A stretch of DNA of 6,562 nt from Oscillospiraceae bacterium (GTDB lineage: Bacteria; Bacillota; Clostridia; Oscillospirales; Acutalibacteraceae). Position 1 is the stretch's first letter. Every line of letters begins with the position of its first letter. Shown piece after piece: positions 1 through 4,989 of this stretch. The position numbers and the translations under genes were made by a program. Under the pieces are notes generated by a model. That model saw only the letters and a list, made by a program, of their open reading frames with translations. It was not told the DNA's origin and ran no database searches. The stretch spans positions 1 through 6,562 of the forward strand of contig JAQXHW010000074.1 of assembly GCA_029007475.1 (NCBI GenBank), written 5' to 3'.

Positions 1-749
1 ATTACAAACAGCAGGCAAAGGATGCGGTAGCGGCAAAACCCGACCTTATTTACGCAGTAGGGGAAAAGGCTGCCAAAGCCTGCGCCGACGCTACTAAGGA
101 AATTCCCATAATCTTTGCCAATATTGCTGACCCCATAGCTACAAAGCTCCTTACCTCCTGCGAGAAGCCCGATAAGAATGTAACCGGCGTATCAGACTTT
201 ATCCCTGTTTATCAACAGCTTGAATACGCAAAGACTCTCTATCCCAAGGCTAAGAAAATCTCTGTAATTTACGGTGAAAAAGAGGAAACCTCGATTCTAA
301 TATCTTCTTTGATTGAAATGGAAGCGAAGGACTTAATGCTCAGCTACAAGAGCTTTCCTGCAAAGACCGAGGACGATGTAGAGAAAGCCGCTAAGGATGC
401 AGTAAAGGACTGCGACCTTATTTATGTTGCAAAGGATAAGGTAACAAGCGCTGATTTCAGCGAAATTCTAAAGGCTGCAAAGGAAAAGAAGCTGCCTGTT
501 TTCAGCTCAACGGCTGATTTCGTAAATAAAGGCGCCTTAGCAACCTCCGTGCACGATTATAAGAATATCGGTATTCAGGCCGCGAATATGGCTGTGATAA
601 TTCTTGAAGGCTTAAAAACTACAAATCAGATGCCGGTATACTATCCCGATATTTGCAGAAATATCGTAAATAAAAACACCGCAAAAACCTTAGGTCTTGA
701 AGTTGGCAAAGAGAATGAGTATCTTACCTTAGTCCCTGCCACAGAATAA
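1..749 (+). CDS. ABC transporter substrate-binding protein, COG2984/PF04392 type (5' truncated)
   Basis: The reading frame is open from position 3 to the TAA at 747-749, giving 248 visible residues; the start codon and signal peptide lie upstream of the window. The visible part shows the typical two-lobed periplasmic-binding-protein pattern of this family: a lobe segment DLIYAVG, then IPIIFANIADPIA, the hallmark NVTGVSDF, then YPKAKKISVIYG at the start of the second lobe. Further on come DLIYVAKD, LPVFSSTADFVNKGALAT and a C-terminal NTAKTLGLEV. Family members are extracytoplasmic, usually lipid-anchored receptors that feed an ABC importer. Ligands are mostly unknown, although some members near tryptophan genes are called TrpX. 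No permease or ATPase gene follows, since groES is next, so the partners are upstream or elsewhere. The ligand cannot be read from the sequence. Family assignment is confident. Confidence 0.88.
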   Translation, partial: YKQQAKDAVAAKPDLIYAVGEKAAKACADATKEIPIIFANIADPIATKLLTSCEKPDKNVTGVSDFIPVYQQLEYAKTLYPKAKKISVIYGEKEETSILISSLIEMEAKDLMLSYKSFPAKTEDDVEKAAKDAVKDCDLIYVAKDKVTSADFSEILKAAKEKKLPVFSSTADFVNKGALATSVHDYKNIGIQAANMAVIILEGLKTTNQMPVYYPDICRNIVNKNTAKTLGLEVGKENEYLTLVPATE

Positions 750-795
750 TTACGGATAATTAATATAAAATTAATAGTTTCCCGTCAAATTGTAC

Positions 796-824
796 TTGAT
801 TTTTTACAAATAATGGTATAGAAT
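796..824 (+). promoter_or_regulatory. Sigma-A promoter of groESL
   Basis: A -35 box TTGATT (796-801) and a -10 box TAGAAT (819-824) are separated by 17 bases. Transcription would begin near 831, inside the CIRCE element, which is the usual geometry for HrcA repression. An overlapping TATAGA at 817 could shift the -10 by two bases. No terminator separates this promoter from the upstream transporter gene. Confidence 0.7.
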
Positions 825-828
825 AGAG

Positions 829-855
829 TTAGCACTCAGGATATGAGAGTGCTAA
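829..855 (+). promoter_or_regulatory. CIRCE operator (HrcA binding site)
   Basis: TTAGCACTC (829-837) and GAGTGCTAA (847-855) form a perfect 9-bp inverted repeat around a 9-base spacer. This is an exact match to the canonical CIRCE consensus. It overlaps the predicted transcription start of groESL and lies 26 bases before the groES start codon. It is known in Firmicutes and other bacteria as the operator of the heat-shock repressor HrcA. hrcA itself is not in the window. Confidence 0.97.
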
Positions 856-868
856 TTCTTAATTTATT

Positions 869-873
869 GGAGG
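869..873 (+). promoter_or_regulatory. Ribosome binding site that fixes the groES start
   Basis: GGAGG lies 8 bases before the ATG at 882. An in-frame ATG at 843 sits inside the CIRCE repeat with no Shine-Dalgarno before it, so 882 is the start. Confidence 0.9.
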
Positions 874-881
874 ATTTTATT

Positions 882-1166
882 ATGACTATCAAACCTTTAC
901 TTGATAAAGTAGTCCTTAAGCTCGACGATGCAGTTGAGACTACTAAGAGCGGAATTGTTCTTTCAACAGCCGCTCAGGAGAAGCCTCAGTTTGCAAATGT
1001 TATTGCAGTGGGCCCCGGCGGAAAAATTGACGGCGAGGATGTTACCATGTACGTTAAAGTCGGCGACAAGGTAATCACAAGCAAGTATTCAGGCACAGAA
1101 GTAAAACTTGAGGGCGAGGAGTACATAATTGTACGCCAGTCCGATATTCTTGCTATTGTAGAATAA
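882..1166 (+). CDS. groES: Co-chaperonin GroES (Cpn10)
   Basis: The gene encodes 94 residues, a normal length for GroES. The protein forms the seven-subunit lid that caps the GroEL folding chamber in the cytosol and drives substrate encapsulation. The N-terminus carries the family motif KPLLDKVVLK (4-13; most members have DR where this has DK). The mobile loop follows, with its GroEL-contacting tripeptide IVL at residues 25-27. Then come EKPQFANVIAVGPG and a C-terminal EEYIIVRQSDILAIVE, both standard. It starts at 882 behind GGAGG and is followed by groEL after only 21 bases, so the two are co-transcribed. Control is by the promoter and CIRCE element directly upstream. Confidence 0.97.
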   Translation: MTIKPLLDKVVLKLDDAVETTKSGIVLSTAAQEKPQFANVIAVGPGGKIDGEDVTMYVKVGDKVITSKYSGTEVKLEGEEYIIVRQSDILAIVE

Positions 1167-1187
1167 TTTATTAGGAGGTATATTAAC

Positions 1188-2813
1188 ATGGCAAAACAGA
1201 TAGCTTACGGCGAAGATGCCAGAAAGGCTCTGAAAAGCGGTATTGACCAGCTTGCAGACACAGTAAAAATCACATTAGGCCCCAAGGGCAGAAACGTAGT
1301 CCTTGACAAAAAATTCGGTGCACCTCTTATCACTAACGACGGTGTTACCATTGCAAAGGAAATTGAGCTTGACGACCCCTTTGAGAATATGGGCGCTCAG
1401 CTTGTAAAAGAAGTTTCCATCAAAACCAACGATGCCGCCGGCGACGGTACAACTACCGCAACACTTCTTGCTCAGGCACTTATCCGTGAGGGTATGAAGA
1501 ATGTCACCGCAGGCGCTAACCCCATGATTATAAAGAAGGGCATCGACAAGGCAGTTAAGGCCGCTACCGATGCTATTATCAAAAACTCAGTACAGGTTAA
1601 GGGCTCAGAGGATATAGCAAGAGTTGCTACAATCTCCTCCGGCAACGAGGCTATCGGTAATCTTATTGCTGAGGCAATGGAAAAAATCACGCAGGACGGC
1701 GTTATCACCATTGAGGAGTCCAAGACTGCCGAAACCTACAGCGAGGTTGTTCGCGGCATGATGTTTGACCGCGGCTATATCGCACCCTATATGGTAACCG
1801 ACACCGACAAAATGGAAGCTGTTATTGATGACGCCCTGATTCTTATTACTGATAAGAAGATTTCCAATACTCAGGAGATTCTTCCTCTCCTTGAGCAGAT
1901 TGTTCAGGCAGGCAGAAAGCTCGTTATTATTGCTGAGGACGTTGAGGGCGAGGCTCTTACAACTCTCGTGCTCAATAAGCTCCGCGGAACATTCACATGC
2001 GTAGCAGTCAAGGCTCCCGGCTTTGGCGACAGACGTAAGGAAATGCTCCAGGATATCGCAATCTTAACAGGCGGTACTGTAATCACCTCTGACTTAGGTC
2101 TTGAGCTCAAGGACGCAACTCTCCAGCAGTTAGGTCAGGCACATCAGGTTAAGGTTGAGAAAGAAAACACAATTATCGTTGACGGCGCAGGAAATCCCGA
2201 AGCAATTAAGGCTCGTGTTGCACAGATTCGTCAGCAGATTGAAACTACAACCTCCGATTTTGACCGCGAAAAGCTCCAGGAGAGACTTGCAAAGCTCGCC
2301 GGCGGTGTTGCAGTTATCAAGGTAGGCGCCGCAACCGAGATTGAAATGAAAGAGAGAAAGCTCCGCGTTGAGGATGCTCTCGCAGCTACTAAAGCAGCTG
2401 TTGAGGAGGGCATCGTTGCAGGCGGCGGAATTGCTCTCATGAACGCAATTCCTGCTGTTGAGGCTCTACTCAATGAGTGTGTGGGTGACGAAAAGACAGG
2501 CGTACAGATTGTTCTTACAGCTCTTGAGGAGCCTGTTCGTCAGATTACCGCTAACGCAGGCCTTGAAGGCTCCGTAATCGTTGACAATATCAAGAGAAGC
2601 GATAAGGTTGGCTACGGCTTCGACGCACTCACAGAGCAGTATACCGATATGATTTCAGCAGGTATCGTTGACCCCACAAAGGTAACGAGAAGCGCTCTCC
2701 AGAATGCAGCTTCCGTTGCTTCAATGGTACTCACTACCGAGAGCCTTGTAGCTGATATCAAGGAGCCTGCACCGGCTATGCCTGCGGCTCCCGACATGGG
2801 CGGAATGTACTAA
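1188..2813 (+). CDS. groEL: Chaperonin GroEL (Cpn60/Hsp60)
   Basis: The gene encodes 541 residues, full length for the family. The protein forms the 14-subunit double-ring ATP-driven folding chamber that works with GroES. Visible ATPase elements are TLGPKGRNV (29-37), DGVTIAKE (51-58) and GDGTTT (85-90), where D86 matches E. coli D87. D396 in RVEDALAAT corresponds to the catalytic E. coli D398. The Cpn60 signature AAVEEGIVAGGG occupies residues 403-414. The C-terminus, PAPAMPAAPDMGGMY, is a short Pro/Ala/Met tail with a single GGM unit. AGGAGG at 1173-1178 lies 9 bases before the ATG. It is the second gene of the CIRCE-controlled groESL operon, which ends in a strong terminator 11 bases after the stop codon. 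No damage or odd insertion is seen. Confidence 0.98.
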   Translation: MAKQIAYGEDARKALKSGIDQLADTVKITLGPKGRNVVLDKKFGAPLITNDGVTIAKEIELDDPFENMGAQLVKEVSIKTNDAAGDGTTTATLLAQALIREGMKNVTAGANPMIIKKGIDKAVKAATDAIIKNSVQVKGSEDIARVATISSGNEAIGNLIAEAMEKITQDGVITIEESKTAETYSEVVRGMMFDRGYIAPYMVTDTDKMEAVIDDALILITDKKISNTQEILPLLEQIVQAGRKLVIIAEDVEGEALTTLVLNKLRGTFTCVAVKAPGFGDRRKEMLQDIAILTGGTVITSDLGLELKDATLQQLGQAHQVKVEKENTIIVDGAGNPEAIKARVAQIRQQIETTTSDFDREKLQERLAKLAGGVAVIKVGAATEIEMKERKLRVEDALAATKAAVEEGIVAGGGIALMNAIPAVEALLNECVGDEKTGVQIVLTALEEPVRQITANAGLEGSVIVDNIKRSDKVGYGFDALTEQYTDMISAGIVDPTKVTRSALQNAASVASMVLTTESLVADIKEPAPAMPAAPDMGGMY

Positions 2814-2824
2814 TAGATTTACTG

Positions 2825-2859
2825 TCAGCAGTTCTTATTCGAGAACTGCTGATTTTTTT
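2825..2859 (+). terminator. Intrinsic terminator of groESL
   Basis: A perfect 11-bp stem (TCAGCAGTTCT at 2825-2835 and AGAACTGCTGA at 2842-2852) with a 6-base loop is followed directly by seven T residues (2853-2859). This is a strong Rho-independent terminator. Confidence 0.95.
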
Positions 2860-2901
2860 GTTACAAAGCATTTACCGTGCATAACAATGTCGAAATATCC
2901 G

Positions 2902-2929
2902 TTGACTATTTTTCTTCCTCGTATATAAT
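2902..2929 (+). promoter_or_regulatory. Sigma-A promoter of the deacetylase gene
   Basis: TTGACT (2902-2907) and a perfect TATAAT (2924-2929) are 16 bases apart. Transcription would start near 2936, leaving an untranslated leader of about 40 bases before the ATG at 2977. The groESL terminator upstream makes this an independent unit. Confidence 0.85.
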
Positions 2930-2966
2930 TATGACATACTGCAGAGAGAAATGTTATCTGCTTTTT

Positions 2967-2971
2967 GGAGG
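2967..2971 (+). promoter_or_regulatory. Ribosome binding site that fixes the deacetylase start
   Basis: GGAGG lies 5 bases before the ATG at 2977. A TTG at 2965 would open the same frame four codons earlier, but it overlaps this Shine-Dalgarno site and would push the signal peptide's basic start inward. ATG 2977 is therefore preferred. Confidence 0.85.
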
Positions 2972-2976
2972 ATAAT

Positions 2977-3894
2977 ATGAAAAGACTGATAATAACCCTT
3001 ATCTCTTTGATATTGACAACGGTATTTTTTACAGGCTGTGCTGAAACTCCTGAAAACCCCACAGAGCCTACAACCGAAATCTATACAACTCAAGCGGCTA
3101 CAACTCAAGCGGTTACAACCGAAGCACCTACAACGGCTCCACCTACGACTACCGAGATTGCCACAGAGCCTGAAGCTACCGAAGCGCCTGAAAAGCCCGT
3201 ATCGCGGCCAACAAAACCCGAAAGACCTACAAGACCCACTCGCCCTACCTCAACTCAGGATGAGCCTCAGTTTGACCCTAACTATAAGTACATAGCAATA
3301 ACTCTTGATGACGGCCCACATTGGTCATTAACCTATAAATTTGCCGATAAGCTGGCAGAGTATGGGGGAACGGCTACATTTTTCGTAGTAGGTAACCGTG
3401 TTTACGGAGAACAGGCAAACGCTATTAAATACGCTCACGATTTGGGCAATGAAATCGGCGTTCATGCATATACTCACGAGTACTACTACACCTCTTGCTC
3501 AGATAAAAAATTCCGTGAAGAGCTTGACAAAACCGCAAATGTTATAGAGAAGTACACAGGGGAATATCCTCTTGTAATGAGACCTCCCGGAGGAATGATA
3601 ACCGATAGCAGAATTAAATCATCAGGCTTTGCGGTAATTAACTGGAATGTTGACTCTGCCGACTGGCAAAATGTTTTCAAAGGCGAAGCAGGAAGAAAGA
3701 AAATAATTAAAAATGTACTAAGCAAGGTTGACGAGGGTGATATAATCCTCATGCACGAAATATATGAGGACTCCTATGAAGCCTTCTGCGTAATTGTCGA
3801 TAAACTTTATATAGAGGGATATCGCTTCGTAACCGTATCTCAGCTTTTAGGTCTTACCGAGAATAACATCGGTAACATCTACTACGGATACTGA
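2977..3894 (+). CDS. Lipid-anchored NodB-family polysaccharide deacetylase
   Basis: The protein has 305 residues. A lipoprotein signal peptide (MKRLIITLISLILTTVFFTGC) places the acylated cysteine at position 21; the Phe at lipobox -3 is less usual. Residues 22 to about 100 are a disordered Thr/Pro/Glu-rich linker that turns Arg/Pro-rich (RPTKPERPTRPTRPTST) near its end. The NodB domain follows to about residue 293. Its motifs are TLDDGP (109-114; D111 likely base, D112 metal ligand), HAYTH (metal ligands H163 and H167), RPPGG (202-206), DSADW (226-230) and LMHE, with H260 as the likely general acid. All metal and catalytic residues are present, so it should be active, removing N- or O-acetyl groups from an extracellular glycan such as peptidoglycan. 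Motif 5 has Glu261 where Asp is common. The exact substrate is unknown. It has its own promoter and terminator. Confidence 0.92.
   Translation: MKRLIITLISLILTTVFFTGCAETPENPTEPTTEIYTTQAATTQAVTTEAPTTAPPTTTEIATEPEATEAPEKPVSRPTKPERPTRPTRPTSTQDEPQFDPNYKYIAITLDDGPHWSLTYKFADKLAEYGGTATFFVVGNRVYGEQANAIKYAHDLGNEIGVHAYTHEYYYTSCSDKKFREELDKTANVIEKYTGEYPLVMRPPGGMITDSRIKSSGFAVINWNVDSADWQNVFKGEAGRKKIIKNVLSKVDEGDIILMHEIYEDSYEAFCVIVDKLYIEGYRFVTVSQLLGLTENNIGNIYYGY
3085..3143 (+). repeat. 15-bp tandem repeat coding the Thr-rich linker
   Basis: Four successive 15-base units encode TTQAA, TTQAV, TTEAP and TTAPP, residues 37-56 of the deacetylase. The first two units differ only at the last positions, and the third and fourth are increasingly diverged. 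The unit length is a multiple of three, so gain or loss of copies keeps the frame and changes only the linker length. Confidence 0.8.
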
Positions 3895-3905
3895 TAATAT
3901 GTAAT

Positions 3906-3945
3906 TTAGGGGCATCTGTTATATTGACAGGGTGCCCCTAATTTT
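3906..3945 (+). terminator. Intrinsic terminator of the deacetylase gene
   Basis: TTAGGGGCA (3906-3914) pairs perfectly with TGCCCCTAA (3933-3941). Inside, a T-G wobble and a bulged G lead to a further CTGT/ACAG stem (3916-3919 with 3927-3930) and a 7-base loop. Four T residues and an AT-rich run follow. The hairpin starts 11 bases after the stop codon. It also contains the -35 box of the next gene. Confidence 0.85.
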
Positions 3946-3952
3946 ATATAAT
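3924..3952 (+). promoter_or_regulatory. Consensus sigma-A promoter embedded in the terminator
   Basis: TTGACA (3924-3929) and TATAAT (3947-3952) both match the consensus perfectly, with the optimal 17-base spacer. The -35 box lies in the apical part of the preceding terminator hairpin, and the spacer covers its descending arm. Transcription would start near 3959, 33 bases before the next ATG. Confidence 0.9.
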
Positions 3953-3978
3953 TATAGGAAAGTTCGACTAAATATATT

Positions 3979-3986
3979 AGGCGGTG
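3979..3986 (+). promoter_or_regulatory. Ribosome binding site that fixes the unknown lipoprotein start
   Basis: AGGCGGTG, one mismatch from the ideal AGGAGGTG, lies 5 bases before the ATG at 3992. The same frame is open back to an ATG at 3932, but that codon lies inside the terminator and upstream of the predicted transcription start. Confidence 0.75.
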
Positions 3987-3991
3987 TAATT

Positions 3992-4723
3992 ATGAAAAAG
4001 ATAATCGCATTATTTGCTTTGATTGCTGTGATTTTTACTCTTTCAGCCTGTGCGTCAAACTCAGGTGCCGTAGGAAATACCACTGCTCCCGCTGCAACCG
4101 AGGACCCAAACCTTATTAACTGGAAAGATATTCCCGACGGTGATATTGTCGGTGCCTGGAAAGATACCTCAGTCGATTCGGACGAGCTTATTCTTTTTAC
4201 TCCCGAGTGCGATATTCGTCTGGTAATGGGCTCTGCAACCATTTCTGCCGATATTAAATTCGGTGTTGACGGCAAGGGAGTAAAGTCAGCATATACTGAG
4301 TCAAATATTCTCTACGGTCAATGGACTTACACCGTTTCTGACGGCATCTTAACCGTAACCTATCCCGACGAAGAGAGAGTATTTACCTTTAAGGCAGCCG
4401 ACTATACGCCCGTAACTCTCATAGCTGACGAAAACTTCACTCCCTCTGAGGAGCTTTTGGGCAAGTGGGAAAATAAGGAGTATTCCGACTCTTATACCTT
4501 TACCGACGACGGCTATATAACCTATGAACAGCATTATGACGATGATGTTAATGTATATGACAGCGAGGTGCTCTACACCTATACCGTAGATGGCGGCAAT
4601 ATCACTATGACATATATCGCTGACAATACCGAGCACAAAGAGATAAAAAACACTGTTGAATATTCGATTGACGGAGATAAGCTCATTATCGGCGGTTTCG
4701 ACTATGTAAAGGTAACCGAATAA
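3992..4723 (+). CDS. Lipoprotein of unknown function with two repeated beta-rich domains
   Basis: The protein has 243 residues. The signal peptide MKKIIALFALIAVIFTLSAC has a good lipobox (LSAC), so Cys20 should be acylated and the protein held on the outer face of the membrane. A short Ala/Thr/Pro linker runs to about residue 40. Two related units follow. The first runs from VGAWKD (53-58) to QWTYTVSDGILTVTYPDEE (110-128). The second runs from LGKWEN (156-161) through YTFTDDGYITYE (168-179) to YTYTVDGGNITMTYIAD (195-211). Each has a Gly-x-Trp opening, alternating hydrophobic strands and turns with Asp/Gly, which resembles lipocalin-like or DUF5640-like beta-barrel domains of clostridial lipoproteins; that comparison is from memory. 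The protein is strongly acidic and has no obvious catalytic motif, so binding is more likely than catalysis. It has its own promoter. No function is assigned. Confidence 0.85.
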   Translation: MKKIIALFALIAVIFTLSACASNSGAVGNTTAPAATEDPNLINWKDIPDGDIVGAWKDTSVDSDELILFTPECDIRLVMGSATISADIKFGVDGKGVKSAYTESNILYGQWTYTVSDGILTVTYPDEERVFTFKAADYTPVTLIADENFTPSEELLGKWENKEYSDSYTFTDDGYITYEQHYDDDVNVYDSEVLYTYTVDGGNITMTYIADNTEHKEIKNTVEYSIDGDKLIIGGFDYVKVTE

Positions 4724-4734
4724 AGATGCATATA

Positions 4735-4754
4735 TTGCATATTCTTGCATATTC
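4735..4754 (+). repeat. Tandem duplicate of TTGCATATTC
   Basis: Two exact head-to-tail copies of the 10-mer TTGCATATTC (4735-4744 and 4745-4754) follow the stop codon of the lipoprotein gene, with a further TGCATAT at 4727-4733. Their role is unknown. Confidence 0.6.
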
Positions 4755-4772
4755 CTTTGAAAAAATTAGCAT

Positions 4773-4805
4773 ACCTCGGCTCTGTTGCCGAGGTTGTGTT
4801 CTGTT
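4773..4805 (+). terminator. Probable terminator of the unknown lipoprotein gene
   Basis: ACCTCGGC (4773-4780) and GCCGAGGT (4787-4794) form a perfect GC-rich 8-bp stem with a 6-base loop. The tail TGTGTTCTGTT is T-rich but interrupted, so termination may be partial. It is the only good hairpin between this gene and argG that is followed by T residues. Confidence 0.65.
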
Positions 4806-4913
4806 AAGCACCTTTTAACAGCAGTAGTTATTTGGCAAAAATAACCAATAATTTCACAACATTATTATACTGTTGCAACAAAACAATGAAAATGTCTTAT
4901 TCGGTTAAATAAG
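4801..4913. other. Non-coding stretch with serial short palindromes upstream of the argG promoter
   Basis: No gene is visible here. Three small inverted repeats occur in series: CTGTTAA/TTAACAG (4801-4807 and 4815-4821), GTTATTT/AAATAAC (4827-4833 and 4839-4845) and CTTATT/AATAAG (4896-4901 and 4908-4913). None is followed by a T-run on the + strand. They could be protein-binding sites, mRNA 3'-end structures or chance in AT-rich DNA. Confidence 0.45.
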
Positions 4914-4914
4914 T

Positions 4915-4953
4915 CTTGCATAAATATTCTGATTGTGTTAATATTTATGCATA
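4915..4953 (+). promoter_or_regulatory. Pair of ARG boxes (ArgR operator)
   Basis: Two 18-bp sites (4915-4932 and 4936-4953) are separated by 3 bases, a centre-to-centre distance of 21 bp. Each 14-base core matches 12 of 14 positions of the ARG-box core TGAATWWWWATTCA. The two are mirror images: TGCATAAATATT (4917-4928) and AATATTTATGCA (4940-4951) form a perfect 12-bp inverted repeat. This spacing is the known arrangement for hexameric ArgR/AhrC on arginine genes. The boxes cover both promoter elements of argG. argR is not in the window. Confidence 0.78.
4916..4944 (+). promoter_or_regulatory. argG promoter overlapped by the ARG boxes
   Basis: A -35 box TTGCAT (4916-4921) and a -10 box TAATAT (4939-4944) are 17 bases apart. 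TG at 4936-4937 supplies an extended -10 element. Transcription would start near 4951. The first ARG box covers the -35 and the second covers the -10, so bound ArgR would exclude RNA polymerase. Confidence 0.68.
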
Positions 4954-4976
4954 GCAAATCAATAAACAAATCTATT

Positions 4977-4981
4977 GGAGG
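4977..4981 (+). promoter_or_regulatory. Ribosome binding site that fixes the argG start
   Basis: GGAGG lies 8 bases before the ATG at 4990. A TTG at 4975 opens the frame five codons earlier but overlaps this site, so it is rejected as a start. Confidence 0.88.
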
Positions 4982-4989
4982 TTTTTATT

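Noticed and set aside
759..775. ATTAAT/ATTAAT palindrome as a terminator of the transporter gene
   Set aside because: It is all A/T, only 6 bp, and has no T-run after it, so it is too weak to terminate transcription.
843..881. Upstream in-frame ATG that would add 13 residues to GroES
   Set aside because: It lies inside the CIRCE repeat with no Shine-Dalgarno, and the added residues do not belong to the GroES family. ATG 882 behind GGAGG is correct.
2965..2976. TTG start for the deacetylase
   Set aside because: The codon overlaps the GGAGG ribosome binding site of the ATG at 2977, which gives a normal lipoprotein signal peptide.
3038..3295. 85-codon frame overlapping the deacetylase linker
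   Set aside because: It is a low-complexity Leu/Lys/Pro product of the 15-bp repeat read in another frame.
3932..3991. 20-residue N-terminal extension of the unknown lipoprotein
   Set aside because: It would start within the terminator hairpin and upstream of the predicted transcription start, and it would bury the signal peptide.
3952..4275. 107-codon open frame on the minus strand
   Set aside because: It is antisense to the lipoprotein signal peptide and first domain, with no promoter or recognisable protein features.
4349..4750. 133-codon open frame on the minus strand
   Set aside because: It lies almost wholly antisense to the lipoprotein gene, has no good ribosome binding site or family motif, and follows from that gene's codon pattern.
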